Both the position numbers and the translations under genes were made by a program. Source: Cupriavidus phytohabitans (GTDB lineage: Bacteria; Pseudomonadota; Gammaproteobacteria; Burkholderiales; Burkholderiaceae). Taken from it: a stretch of 35,894 bases of DNA. Position 1 is the stretch's first letter. Each line of letters starts with the position of its first letter. This document shows, one piece after another, positions 24,632 through 33,261 of this stretch. Location of the stretch: positions 1-35,894 of the forward strand of contig NZ_AUFE01000055.1 of assembly GCF_000426345.1 (NCBI RefSeq). The letters are read 5' to 3'. Under the pieces are notes generated by a model. That model was given only the letters and a program-made list of their open reading frames with translations. It did no database searches and was not told the origin of the DNA.

Positions 24632-27600
24632 ATGCCTGACGCTACGCCCTCCCTGCCCTTCGTCAACCTGCCGCTGGTCAAGCCCGGCCTGCGCCACACC
24701 GTGGCCGGCCTGCGTGGCTCCGCCGATGCCCTGGCCCTTGCCGCCTACGCGCGGCAGCACCGCGCGCGCGTGCCGATGCTGGCAGTGGTGTGCGCCAATG
24801 CCGTCGACGCCCAGCGCCTGGCCGAAGAAATCCCCTGGTTCGCCCCCGAGCTGCGCGTGCGCCTGCTGCCCGACTGGGAAACGCTGCCGTACGACAGCTT
24901 CTCGCCACACCAGGACCTGGTCTCCGAACGCCTTGCCACGCTGCACGATATCCAGGGCGGCCAATGCGACGTGATGCTGGTGCCGGCCAGCACCGCGCTG
25001 TACCGGCTGGCCCCGCCCTCTTTCCTGGCGGCCTACACCTTCTTCTTCAAGCAGGGCGAGCGTCTGGACGAAGCTGCGCTGAAGGCGCAGTTCACGCTGG
25101 CCGGGTACGAGCACGTCAGCGCCGTGATGCGCCCGGGCGAATACAGCGTGCGCGGCGGCCTGATCGACCTGTACCCCATGGGCTCGGCCCTGCCGTACCG
25201 GATCGACCTGTTCGGCGACGAGATCGAGACCATCCGCGCCTTCGACCCGGACACGCAGCGCAGCCTGTACCCGGTCAAGGAAGTGCGCCTGTTGCCGGGC
25301 CGCGAGTTCCCGCTCGACGAAGCCGCGCGCACCGCGTTCCGCGGCCGCTGGCGCGAAGTGTTCGAGGGTGACCCGACCAAGTCGCCGATCTACAAGGACA
25401 TCGGCAACGGCGTGCCGTCGGCGGGCATCGAGTACTACCTGCCGCTGTTTTTCGAAAACAGCGCGACGCTGTTCGACTATCTGCCGGCGGATACGCAGCT
25501 CGCCTTTGCAGGCAACATCGATGAAGCGATCCGCCGCTTCTGGGCCGACACCACGCAGCGCTACAACTTCATGCGGCACGACCGCGAGCGGCCGCTGCTG
25601 CCGCCGGCCGACCTGTTCCTGTCCGAGGAGCAGTTCTTCGTCGGCGCCAAGCCGATGGCGCGGCTGGTGCTGCAGGCCGAGCCCGGCGCGGACCAGCCGC
25701 CGTTCTCGGCGATCCTGCCCGATGTCTCGGTCAACCGGCGCGCCGAAGATCCGCTGGTCAACCTGGAATCGCTGCTGCTCGACAAGCAGACCCGCGTGCT
25801 GATGTGCGCAGACTCCGCCGGCCGGCGCGAGACGCTGCTGCAGCTGTTTGCCGAAAGCGGCCTGCGCCCGCAGCCAGTGGACGACTTTGCCGCGTTCCTT
25901 GCCGGCGAATCGCACTTCTCGATCGCGGTGGCGCCCTTGCAAAGCGGCTTCGCGCTGCCGCAAGGACCGTTTGCCTTCGTCACCGAGGCCGAGCTGTACG
26001 CCGGCACCGCGCGCCGCACCGGCCGCCGCAAGCAGGAGCAGGCCACCGCCGTCGACTCGATGGTGCGCGACCTGGCCGAACTGAAGATCGGCGATCCGGT
26101 GGTGCACAGCGAGCACGGCATCGGCCGCTACCATGGCCTGGTGTCGCTCGACATGGGCCAGGGCGAGGAGGAATTCCTGCACCTCGAATACGACAAGGCC
26201 AGCAAGCTGTATGTGCCGGTGCACCAGTTGCACGTGATCTCGCGCTACTCCGGCGCCGATCCGGACACCGCGCCCCTGCACCACCTGGGCTCGGGCCAGT
26301 GGGACAAGGCCAAGCGCCGCGCCGCGCAGCAGATCCGCGATACCGCCGCCGAACTGCTGAACCTGTATGCGCGCCGCGCCGCGCGCGAGGGCTTCGCCTT
26401 CCCGCTGTCGCCGAAGGACTACGAGACCTTTGCCGAGAGCTTCGGCTTCGAGGAAACGCCGGACCAGGCCGCCGCCATCGCCGCGGTGATCGCCGACATG
26501 ACCTCGGGCAAGCCGATGGACCGGCTGGTCTGCGGCGATGTCGGCTTCGGCAAGACCGAAGTCGCGCTGCGCGCTGCCTTTGTCGCGGTGCTCGGCGGCA
26601 AGCAGGTGGCGATGCTCGCGCCGACCACGCTGCTGGCCGAGCAGCACTTCCAGACGCTGTCCGACCGCTTCGCCGAATGGCCGGTGCGCATCGTCGAGCT
26701 GTCGCGCTTCAAGACCAAGAAGGAGATCGACGCGGCCATCAAGCAGATCAACGAGGGCAGCGTCGACATCGTTATCGGCACGCACAAGATCCTGTCCGAC
26801 CAGGTCAAATTCCAGCGCCTGGGACTGGTCATCATCGACGAGGAACACCGCTTCGGCGTGCGCCAGAAGGAAGCGCTGAAGACGCTGCGCGCCGAGGTCG
26901 ACATCCTGACGCTGACCGCCACGCCGATCCCGCGCACGCTGGGCATGGCACTGGAAGGCCTGCGCGATTTCTCGGTGATCGCCACCGCGCCGCAGAAGCG
27001 GCTGGCAATCAAGACCTTCGTACGGCGCGAGGAAGACGGCGTGATCCGCGAGGCCATCCTGCGCGAGCTCAAGCGCGGCGGGCAAGTCTACTTCCTGCAC
27101 AACGAGGTCGAGACCATCGAGAACAAGCGCGCAAAGCTCGCCGAGCTGGTGCCAGAGGCGCGCATCGCCGTGGCGCACGGCCAGATGCACGAGCGCGAGC
27201 TGGAGCGCGTGATGCGCGACTTTGTCTCGCGCCGCGACAACATCCTGCTGTGCACCACCATTATCGAGACCGGCATCGACGTGCCGACCGCCAACACCAT
27301 CCTGATCCACCGCTCCGACAAGTTCGGGCTGGCGCAGCTGCACCAGCTGCGCGGCCGCGTGGGGCGTTCGCACCACCAGGCCTATGCCTACCTGCTGGTG
27401 CACGATGTCGACGGCCTGACCAAGCAGGCGCAGCGCCGGCTCGAAGCGATCCAGCAGATGGAGGAGCTCGGCTCGGGCTTCTACCTGGCCATGCACGACC
27501 TGGAAATCCGCGGCGCCGGCGAGGTGCTGGGCGACAAGCAGTCGGGCGAGATCCACGAGATCGGCTTCCAGCTCTACACCGACATGCTCAATCATGCTGT

Positions 27601-28081
27601 CAAGGCGCTGAAGGCCGGCAAGGAGCCCGACCTGATGGCGCCGCTGGCGGCGACCACCGAGATCAACCTCGGCACGCCGGCGCTGCTGCCCAACGACTAC
27701 TGCGGCGATGTGCATGAACGCCTGTCGCTGTACAAGCGCCTGGCCAACTGCGAGACCGCCGAGCGTGTCGACGATATCCAGGAAGAGCTGATCGACCGCT
27801 TCGGCAGGCTGCCGGCGCAGGCTCAGGCGCTGGTGGAAACGCACCGGCTGCGCATCGCCGCGGCACCACTGGGCGTGCGCAAGATCGACGCGGGCGAGGC
27901 CACCATCAGCGTGCAGTTCGTGCCCAATCCGCCGATCGATGCCATGCGCATCATCGACCTGGTGCAGAAGAACCGGCATATCAAGCTGGCGGGGCAGGAC
28001 AAGCTGCGCATCGAGGCCAAGATGCCGGATGTGACGCTACGCGCGCAGACGATCAAGCATACGCTGCGGCAACTGGCGTAA
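24632..28081 (+). CDS. mfd: Mfd, transcription-repair coupling factor
   Basis: ATP-driven DNA translocase that dislodges RNA polymerase stalled at lesions and recruits UvrA for nucleotide excision repair. The start at 24632 gives 1149 residues, the E. coli length. In order: N-terminal UvrB-like module (about 1-340), the CarD/RID domain that binds RNA polymerase beta (about 486-545, IGDPVVHSEHGIGRYHG), RecG-like superfamily 2 helicase domains with Walker A GDVGFGKT (635-642), DEEH box (736-739) and motif VI QLRGRVGRS (905-913), then the C-terminal UvrA-inhibitory domain. The open frame continues upstream to 24146 over ispD, but the family start is MPDATPSLPF at 24632. It is monocistronic. Confidence 0.97.
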   Translation: MPDATPSLPFVNLPLVKPGLRHTVAGLRGSADALALAAYARQHRARVPMLAVVCANAVDAQRLAEEIPWFAPELRVRLLPDWETLPYDSFSPHQDLVSERLATLHDIQGGQCDVMLVPASTALYRLAPPSFLAAYTFFFKQGERLDEAALKAQFTLAGYEHVSAVMRPGEYSVRGGLIDLYPMGSALPYRIDLFGDEIETIRAFDPDTQRSLYPVKEVRLLPGREFPLDEAARTAFRGRWREVFEGDPTKSPIYKDIGNGVPSAGIEYYLPLFFENSATLFDYLPADTQLAFAGNIDEAIRRFWADTTQRYNFMRHDRERPLLPPADLFLSEEQFFVGAKPMARLVLQAEPGADQPPFSAILPDVSVNRRAEDPLVNLESLLLDKQTRVLMCADSAGRRETLLQLFAESGLRPQPVDDFAAFLAGESHFSIAVAPLQSGFALPQGPFAFVTEAELYAGTARRTGRRKQEQATAVDSMVRDLAELKIGDPVVHSEHGIGRYHGLVSLDMGQGEEEFLHLEYDKASKLYVPVHQLHVISRYSGADPDTAPLHHLGSGQWDKAKRRAAQQIRDTAAELLNLYARRAAREGFAFPLSPKDYETFAESFGFEETPDQAAAIAAVIADMTSGKPMDRLVCGDVGFGKTEVALRAAFVAVLGGKQVAMLAPTTLLAEQHFQTLSDRFAEWPVRIVELSRFKTKKEIDAAIKQINEGSVDIVIGTHKILSDQVKFQRLGLVIIDEEHRFGVRQKEALKTLRAEVDILTLTATPIPRTLGMALEGLRDFSVIATAPQKRLAIKTFVRREEDGVIREAILRELKRGGQVYFLHNEVETIENKRAKLAELVPEARIAVAHGQMHERELERVMRDFVSRRDNILLCTTIIETGIDVPTANTILIHRSDKFGLAQLHQLRGRVGRSHHQAYAYLLVHDVDGLTKQAQRRLEAIQQMEELGSGFYLAMHDLEIRGAGEVLGDKQSGEIHEIGFQLYTDMLNHAVKALKAGKEPDLMAPLAATTEINLGTPALLPNDYCGDVHERLSLYKRLANCETAERVDDIQEELIDRFGRLPAQAQALVETHRLRIAAAPLGVRKIDAGEATISVQFVPNPPIDAMRIIDLVQKNRHIKLAGQDKLRIEAKMPDVTLRAQTIKHTLRQLA

Positions 28082-28172
28082 TGCTGCGGGGCGGTGCCAT
28101 GCGCCGCTTGCATGGACTCGGCATTCGACCGGGTGTAGCATCGGACTCCTGACCGGTTAGTGATAGCGCCCC

Positions 28173-29393
28173 ATGCCAGCCCAAGCCGCCGCCCCGACCC
28201 AGACCAAGACCGCCAATGACCATGCCGCGCGCGGCAGCGCGCTCGAATGGACCCAGCGGCTGGTCGCCTACGACACCACCAGCCGCCACTCCAACCTCGG
28301 CCTGATCGAGACCGTGCGCGACCACTTCCTGGCCAGGGGCTTGAAGCCGCATCTGAGCTACAACCCGCAGCAGGACAAGGCCAATCTCTTTGTCACGGTG
28401 CCCGCGGCCAATGGCAGCACCAACGGCGGCATCGTGCTGTCGGGCCACACCGACGTGGTGCCGGTGGACGGCCAGAACTGGACTACCGATCCGTTCAAGC
28501 CGGTGATCCGCGACGGCAAGCTGTATGGCCGCGGCACCTGCGACATGAAGGGGTTCATCGGCACCAGCCTGTCGCTGCTGCCGGCCATCCTCGACGCGAA
28601 GCTGCGCGAGCCGGTGCACTACGCCCTCTCCTTCGATGAAGAGATCGGCTGCATGGGCGCGCCCTACCTGCTGGCCGAACTGCGCGACCGTGGCGTGACG
28701 CCCGGCGGCTGCATCGTCGGCGAGCCGACCAGCATGCGCGTGATCGTGGCGCACAAGGGCATCAACGCCTACCGCTGCTGCGTCCGGGGCCAGGCCGCGC
28801 ACTCGTCCCTGACGCCGCGCGGCGTCAATGCGATCGAATATGCGGCGCGGCTGATCTGCTTCATCCGCGATATCGCCGATGAGTTCAAGGCCAACGGTCC
28901 TTACGACGAGGCCTTCGACGTGCCCTACACCACCGCGCAGACCGGCACCATCCAGGGCGGCATTGCGCTCAATACCATCCCCGCGCTGTGCGAGTTCGTG
29001 TTCGAGTTCCGCAATTTGCCTGGGGTGGATCCGGAAGCGATCTACGCGCGCATCCATGCCTACGCCAGCGACGTACTGCTGCCGAAGATGCGCGCCGAGC
29101 ATGCCGATGCCGACCTGACGCTAAGCAAGATCGCCGCGGCGCCGTCGCTGGATGCCGCCGAGCAGGCCGCGATCACGCAGCTGGTGCGGGCGCTGACGGC
29201 GGACCGCGAGACCAACAAGGTCGCCTATGGCACCGAGGCCGGGCTGTTTCAGCGCGCGGGCATTCCGGCGGTGGTGTGCGGGCCCGGCGATATCCAGCAG
29301 GCGCACAAGCCGGATGAGTTTGTCACCCTGGAACAGCTGGCGGCGTGCGAGACGTTCTTGCATAAGGTCGTGGATAGCCTGCGCATGGCCTGA
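28173..29393 (+). CDS. argE: Acetylornithine deacetylase (M20 family)
   Basis: Hydrolyses N-acetylornithine to ornithine and acetate in arginine synthesis. 406 residues. M20 metal ligands and catalytic residues: His92 and Asp94 (SGHTDVVP), Asp124 (GRGTCDMKG), Glu156 general base with Glu157 (SFDEEIGCMG), Glu184 (GEPTSM) and a C-terminal His in AHKPDEF. The GTCDMKGF and YGTEAGLFQ motifs are typical of ArgE rather than DapE. Succinyl-diaminopimelate desuccinylase or another M20 deacylase is the alternative. The first 20 residues are Ala/Thr-rich and may not all be translated; no ribosome site is visible. Confidence 0.88.
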   Translation: MPAQAAAPTQTKTANDHAARGSALEWTQRLVAYDTTSRHSNLGLIETVRDHFLARGLKPHLSYNPQQDKANLFVTVPAANGSTNGGIVLSGHTDVVPVDGQNWTTDPFKPVIRDGKLYGRGTCDMKGFIGTSLSLLPAILDAKLREPVHYALSFDEEIGCMGAPYLLAELRDRGVTPGGCIVGEPTSMRVIVAHKGINAYRCCVRGQAAHSSLTPRGVNAIEYAARLICFIRDIADEFKANGPYDEAFDVPYTTAQTGTIQGGIALNTIPALCEFVFEFRNLPGVDPEAIYARIHAYASDVLLPKMRAEHADADLTLSKIAAAPSLDAAEQAAITQLVRALTADRETNKVAYGTEAGLFQRAGIPAVVCGPGDIQQAHKPDEFVTLEQLAACETFLHKVVDSLRMA

Positions 29394-29548
29394 CCGGCTT
29401 TGTCTGGCGTGACACCCAAGGGCCAGGATGTGACCAAGGCGCCCTCCAGTCCTCGCCGGAGTTCTATGTGGACAAGCCGGCGCTGATCAACGGCGTGCGC
29501 ACGCTGTCCAACCTGACGGTGGCCTACATGCTGATGAAGCAGCGCTGA
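29378..29548 (+). pseudogene. C-terminal remnant of an unidentified protein
   Basis: Between argE and serB a frame different from argE stays open for 56 codons with no usable start near its beginning. It encodes GFVWRDTQGPGCDQGAL followed by FYVDKPALINGVRTLSNLT and VAYMLMKQR, then stops. The composition and the amphipathic end look like a real protein C-terminus rather than an antisense or shifted shadow. It overlaps the last 16 bases of argE and its upstream part is missing. I do not recognise the parent family; a hydrolase is possible but unsupported. Confidence 0.45.
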
Positions 29549-29574
29549 GCGCGCTGCAAATTGGCCCGGGCGGC

Positions 29575-29580
29575 TACAAT
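29575..29580 (+). promoter_or_regulatory. serB: -10 box TACAAT of serB
   Basis: CTACAAT, 64 bases before the serB ATG and just after the remnant. It is followed by GCGG-TTTTT-CCGC, a small hairpin in the predicted leader. There is no good -35. Confidence 0.45.
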
Positions 29581-29644
29581 AGCGGTTTTTCCGCATTGCC
29601 GCCCCGCTTCCCTGCCCTGAGGCGCGCGCCCGATCCTCGCTGTC

Positions 29645-30499
29645 ATGCCCCTGATTCTCCAGAGCACTGCCCCGCTTTCCGCCGCCGACTTCGACACCGT
29701 CCGCACGCTCGCCCGCGCCTCCGAACTGGAGCCGCGCGGCGACACCGTGGCCGCTGCCGAAGACTGCGCGCCGCTGACGCCGGCGCTGCGCGATGCGCTG
29801 GACGATTTCTGCGGTCCGCGCGCGATCGACTGGGCCGTGGTCCCGGCCGGACGCAAGCTGTCGGACTTCCGGCTGGTGGCGATGGATATGGACTCGACGC
29901 TGATCACGATCGAGTGCATCGACGAGATCGCGGATTTCTGCGGCCTCAAGGCCGAGGTTTCCGCCATCACCGAAGCCGCGATGCGTGGCGAGATCACCGA
30001 TTTCAATGAAAGCCTGCGGCGCCGCGTGGCGCTGCTCAAGGGCCTGGACGCCAGCGTGCTCGACCGCGTCTATGCGGAACGCCTGCGCCTGTCGCCGGGT
30101 GCCGAGCGCATGCTGCAGGCCGTGCAGGCGCTGGGCATCAAGACGCTGCTGGTGTCGGGCGGTTTCGTCCACTTCACCGACCAGCTCAAGCCGCGCCTGA
30201 AGCTGGACTTCACCCGCGCCAATACGCTGGAGATCGTCGACGGCAAGCTGACCGGCAACGTAGTCGGCGAGATCGTCAACGCCGACGTCAAGGCCCGTAC
30301 CGTGCAGGAAGTCTGCGCGCTGATCGGCGCCACGCCGGACCAGGCCATCGTCATGGGCGACGGCTCCAACGACCTCAAGATGATGGCGGTCGCCGGCCTC
30401 TCGGTGGCGTTCCGCGCCAAGCCGGTGGTGCGCGCGCAGGCCAGCGTGGCGTTCAACCACGTCGGGCTGGACGGGCTGCTGGAACTGTTCCCGCACTGA
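29645..30499 (+). CDS. serB: Phosphoserine phosphatase (HAD family)
   Basis: Last step of serine synthesis: dephosphorylates O-phosphoserine. 284 residues. HAD motif I is DMDST with nucleophile Asp81 and acid/base Asp83 (MDMDSTLITIECIDEIA). Motif II is LLVSGGF, motif III has the conserved Lys in NADVKARTV, and motif IV is GDGSNDLKM. The cap-domain signature EAAMRGEITDFNESLRRRV is typical of SerB. The N-terminal ~75 residues are the variable domain common in proteobacterial SerB. The start has no Shine-Dalgarno. It is monocistronic, with a large stem-loop right after the stop. Confidence 0.96.
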   Translation: MPLILQSTAPLSAADFDTVRTLARASELEPRGDTVAAAEDCAPLTPALRDALDDFCGPRAIDWAVVPAGRKLSDFRLVAMDMDSTLITIECIDEIADFCGLKAEVSAITEAAMRGEITDFNESLRRRVALLKGLDASVLDRVYAERLRLSPGAERMLQAVQALGIKTLLVSGGFVHFTDQLKPRLKLDFTRANTLEIVDGKLTGNVVGEIVNADVKARTVQEVCALIGATPDQAIVMGDGSNDLKMMAVAGLSVAFRAKPVVRAQASVAFNHVGLDGLLELFPH

Positions 30500-30504
30500 A
30501 ATCC

Positions 30505-30567
30505 TGCCTGCCGCCCGGCGGCGTTCGATCGGACGTTGCTGGCCGGAGTTCCGGGCGGTGACAGGCA
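30505..30567 (+). terminator. Large stem-loop after serB
   Basis: TGCCTG-CCGCCCGG (30505-30518) pairs with CCGGGCGG (30551-30558) and CAGGCA (30562-30567) across a TGA bulge: 14 bp in all, with a further small hairpin in the loop. It has no T tract. It probably ends or stabilises the serB mRNA. Confidence 0.5.
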
Positions 30568-30601
30568 CACCAGATCTGGATGTTGACCTCCAACATTCCG
30601 C

Positions 30602-30630
30602 TTGCTCATTGAAATGCGAATCATTACTAT
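30602..30630 (+). promoter_or_regulatory. Sigma-70 promoter of the PepSY operon
   Basis: TTGCTC (30602-30607), 17-base spacer, TACTAT (30625-30630). The predicted start near 30637 leaves a 24-base leader. The -10 overlaps a Fur box. Confidence 0.65.
30610..30628. promoter_or_regulatory. Fur box
   Basis: The 19-base stretch matches the Fur consensus GATAATGATAATCATTATC at 12 of 19 positions, including an unbroken AATCATTA core preceded by AATG. It lies between and over the promoter elements, so iron-loaded Fur should repress the operon. Confidence 0.7.
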
Positions 30631-30660
30631 TAATGTTTCTATTCGCTGACATTTCCCCTC

Positions 30661-30957
30661 ATGCAAGCTCTGGCCGTTTTCCTGGGCCTGGCGGCGGCTG
30701 CCTGCCTGTACCTGGCCGCGCCTAACCAGGTCCTGCTACCACCAGGACGTGTCCCGCAGCCGCGCGTATCCGGCTGGCTGGGCCTGGTGCTCGTGCTCGC
30801 CAGCACCTGGCTGTGGAGCACGACCGATGGCTGGCCGGTGGCGATCGCCGCCAGCCTGGCTACGGTGCCGTGCGCGCTGTCGGCCTGGCCCTTCGTGGGC
30901 ACCTATGTCCACCGCAGGCGCCTGGCGGCGCAGGGCCAGAGGGGGAAACGGGCATGA
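30661..30957 (+). CDS. Small membrane protein of the iron-linked PepSY operon (DUF3325-like)
   Basis: 98 residues with three hydrophobic helices (about 1-19, 37-52, 59-80) and a basic C-terminus (HRRRLAAQGQRGKRA) likely facing the cytoplasm. It is the first gene behind the Fur-box promoter and overlaps the next gene by ATGA, so the two are translationally coupled. Short three-helix proteins of the DUF3325 type occur beside PepSY membrane proteins in iron-uptake loci; the family assignment here rests on pattern and context only. Function unknown, perhaps an accessory to siderophore reduction. No ribosome site is visible. Confidence 0.72.
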   Translation: MQALAVFLGLAAAACLYLAAPNQVLLPPGRVPQPRVSGWLGLVLVLASTWLWSTTDGWPVAIAASLATVPCALSAWPFVGTYVHRRRLAAQGQRGKRA

Positions 30958-31256
30958 GCGCCACCACCGAGACCATGGGCACCAAGTGGCTGGCAGGCAC
31001 CCTGCTTGGCCTGCCGCTCGCCGTGGCGCTGTGCACGCTGTCTATCCTCTGGCTGCCCGGTGGCTGGGAAACTGGCCTCGTCGCCGCGGTCGTGGCTTGC
31101 CTGCCCGTATGGGTGGCCATCATCAGCTGCAGCCTGTTGTTCCGCACCAGCCGCTCGGCCTGGCTGTGGCTGGGCAGCGCCAACCTGCTCTGCTTCGGCG
31201 CGCTGTGGGCCCTGCGCCTGGCGGGCCTGGCCCCGGCCGCGCTGTCCGTCTCCTGA
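30954..31256 (+). CDS. Small membrane protein of the iron-linked PepSY operon (DUF3649-like)
   Basis: 100 residues with three predicted helices (about 14-36, 38-60, 68-90); SLLFRTSRSAWLWLG separates the last two. The start at 30954 overlaps the previous stop (ATGA) and has a purine-rich GAGGGGGAAACG before it. A longer open frame from 30813 only shadows the preceding gene. DUF3649 proteins of this size sit directly upstream of PepSY genes in many proteobacteria, and the match is by context and look. No catalytic residues are evident. Confidence 0.72.
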   Translation: MSATTETMGTKWLAGTLLGLPLAVALCTLSILWLPGGWETGLVAAVVACLPVWVAIISCSLLFRTSRSAWLWLGSANLLCFGALWALRLAGLAPAALSVS

Positions 31257-31266
31257 GAACGCCATC

Positions 31267-32913
31267 ATGAAAACCGCAACCCTGCGCCTGTACCAGACGC
31301 TGCATACCTGGGTCGGCCTGATGGCCGGCTGGGCCCTGTTCATCGCCTTCTTTGCCGGCGCCGTGACCGTGTTCCACCACGAGCTGCATGTGTGGCAGTC
31401 TCCCACGCGCCTGAAAGGTAGCGCGCCGGTCGAGGCCCAGGCCGACCCCGCAGCGGTCGACCGCTTCATGCACAAGCTGGTCGCGATCCACCCTGAGGCC
31501 GCCGCGAGCGCCTACGTGATCATGCCATCCGAAGGCGAGCCCAATATCGCCGCCTACTGGCAGGACAAGACCGGCGAATGGCAGATGACCACCGACGCGC
31601 GCCTGGCCGGCGATGCCGCGATGCAGCGCGACACCTCGCGCGACCAGGTGATCGGTGAGCTCTCGGCGTTCCTGAACAGCCTGCACTATTCGCTCGGCAT
31701 CCCCGTCGGCGGGATTTACTTCATGGGCGCGATCTCGGTGCTCTACGGGCTCGCCCTGGTGTCGGGCGTGCTGCTGCACCTGCCGCGCCTCAGGAAGGAC
31801 CTGTTCGCGGTGCGCCCGGGACGCAACCTCAAGCGCTTCTGGATGGATGCGCACAACGTGCTGGGACTGTTCAGCCTGCCCTTCCACCTGGTCTTTGCCG
31901 TCACCGGCGCGCTGTTCTGCCTGTCCCTGGTGCTGATGATGGTGTTCAACACGCTGACCTTCGATGGCCGCCTGTTCGAAGCGGTGCCGCGTGCCACCAC
32001 CGCGGTGCCGGAGGTGGCTGCCGCCGGCCGCGCGGTGCCGACGATGCCCACCGAGACCCTGGTGCGGATCGCGCAACAGCATGGCGGCGAACGCTTCACG
32101 CCGGAATCGTTCCGCTTCCAGCGCTTCGGCGACGCCAATGCCGTGGTCGAAGTGCGCGGCACCAGCGCCAGGGCGCTCGGCAATCTCGGCTCGGTCGGGA
32201 TCCACGCCGCGCAGGGCGAACCCGACGCGGGCCAGCTGACCGCCAACCAGACCGCCGGTGCGCGCGACAGCAACCACGGGCTGTACAGCGCGCTGTATGC
32301 GCTGCACTTCGGCACCTTCGGCGCGCTGCCGCTGCGGCTGGTCTACCTGCTGGCGGGCCTGGCGGGCGCGTTCCTGTTCTATTCGGGTAACCTGCTGTGG
32401 ATCGAGTCGCGGCGCAAGCTGCGCCAGGCCGAACAGCCGCGCGTGCACCGCTTGCTGGCGCAGGCGACCGTCGGCGTCTGCATCGGCTGCTGCATCGGCG
32501 TGGCGCTATGCTTCCCGGCCGCGCTGCTGTGGCCCGAACGCGCGGTGAGCTACACCTACTTCACGGTGTTCGGCATTGCCTGTGCGTGGGCGCTCCTGCG
32601 CCCGCCGGTACGCGGAGCGATCGAACTGCTGTACGTGGCGGCGCTGGCCGCGCTGACCGTGCCGCTATCCAACGCCATCCTGACCGGCGACCACCTGCTG
32701 CGCAGCATCCCCAGCGGGCACTGGATCATCGCCGGCTTCGATATTGGCGCCATCGCGCTGGCGGCGGGCTTCGTCGCCCTCGCCCGCGCCACCCAGCGGC
32801 GTGCGCGCAGCGGAGCGGCCGAGTCGGTCTGGGCGATGCCGCGTACGGCCGCCTCGTCCACGGCCACGGCCGCCGCCGGCGCCAAGCCGATGCCCAGCGT
32901 CGACGCCCGCTGA
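31267..32913 (+). CDS. PepSY-associated transmembrane protein (putative ferric-siderophore reductase)
   Basis: 548 residues with the PepSY-TM architecture: helix 1 (about 15-38, GLMAGWALFIAFFAGAVTVFHHELHVW), a periplasmic PepSY segment, helices about 150-175 and 205-240 with conserved histidines (DAHNVLGLFSLPFHLVFAVTG), a second periplasmic segment, a helix near 355-375 and about four C-terminal helices. Family members such as FpvG of Pseudomonas take part in reducing ferric siderophores in the periplasm. The Fur box in front of the operon supports an iron role here. Inner-membrane location and haem binding through the paired histidines are inferred. Third gene of the operon, 10 bases after the second. 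Confidence 0.85.
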   Translation: MKTATLRLYQTLHTWVGLMAGWALFIAFFAGAVTVFHHELHVWQSPTRLKGSAPVEAQADPAAVDRFMHKLVAIHPEAAASAYVIMPSEGEPNIAAYWQDKTGEWQMTTDARLAGDAAMQRDTSRDQVIGELSAFLNSLHYSLGIPVGGIYFMGAISVLYGLALVSGVLLHLPRLRKDLFAVRPGRNLKRFWMDAHNVLGLFSLPFHLVFAVTGALFCLSLVLMMVFNTLTFDGRLFEAVPRATTAVPEVAAAGRAVPTMPTETLVRIAQQHGGERFTPESFRFQRFGDANAVVEVRGTSARALGNLGSVGIHAAQGEPDAGQLTANQTAGARDSNHGLYSALYALHFGTFGALPLRLVYLLAGLAGAFLFYSGNLLWIESRRKLRQAEQPRVHRLLAQATVGVCIGCCIGVALCFPAALLWPERAVSYTYFTVFGIACAWALLRPPVRGAIELLYVAALAALTVPLSNAILTGDHLLRSIPSGHWIIAGFDIGAIALAAGFVALARATQRRARSGAAESVWAMPRTAASSTATAAAGAKPMPSVDAR

Positions 32914-32937
32914 GCCCCGACGGTTGAACGGGGGCTC
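32912..32937 (+). terminator. Hairpin at the end of the PepSY operon
   Basis: GAGCCCC (32912-32918) pairs with GGGGCTC (32931-32937) around a 12-base loop; the stem begins inside the stop codon. There is no T tract, so confidence is low. Confidence 0.4.
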
Positions 32938-32979
32938 GCCTACACTACATGAGCCCCCCAACCATCAAACCAGACCGCC

Positions 32980-33219
32980 ATGGAACCGACCTTCCACCAG
33001 TTTTCCGAACTGTTCGCGCAACTCGGCCTGGCTTCGGATGAAGCCAGCATCCGCAGCTTCATCGGCCAGCACGCGCCGCTGCCAGACGATGTGGAACTGG
33101 CGGAGGCGCCGTTCTGGACGCCGGCGCAGTCAGCGCTGCTGCACGACGAGCTTCTCGACGACGCCGACTGGGCCGAAGTGGTCGACCAGCTCAACCTGGC
33201 GCTGCGCAAGCCTGCCTGA
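32980..33219 (+). CDS. DUF2789 family protein
   Basis: 79-residue acidic soluble protein. The whole sequence follows the DUF2789 pattern as I recall it: an FxxLFxQLGL start, IxxFIxxHxPLxxxVxLAEAPFW in the middle and DADWAEVVDxLNLALRK at the end. The family is widespread in gamma- and betaproteobacteria and has no known function. It is mostly helical with no signal or membrane segment. A weak -10 (TACACT, 32941-32946) precedes it. It converges on the metC-like gene. Confidence 0.85.
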   Translation: MEPTFHQFSELFAQLGLASDEASIRSFIGQHAPLPDDVELAEAPFWTPAQSALLHDELLDDADWAEVVDQLNLALRKPA

Positions 33220-33225
33220 AGCGGC

Positions 33226-33245
33226 GCGGGGCGCCTGCGCCCCGC
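33226..33245. terminator. GC hairpin in the DUF2789 / metC convergent gap
   Basis: GCGGGGCG (33226-33233), loop CCTG, CGCCCCGC (33238-33245). A perfect 8-bp stem in a 42-base convergent gap; no T tract on either strand. Confidence 0.45.
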
Positions 33246-33261
33246 CTCCGCCTTGCATCCC

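Noticed and set aside
23990..27979. 1329-codon minus-strand open frame antisense to mfd
   Set aside because: Low-complexity composition typical of antisense frames over GC-rich codons; mfd on the other strand has every expected motif.
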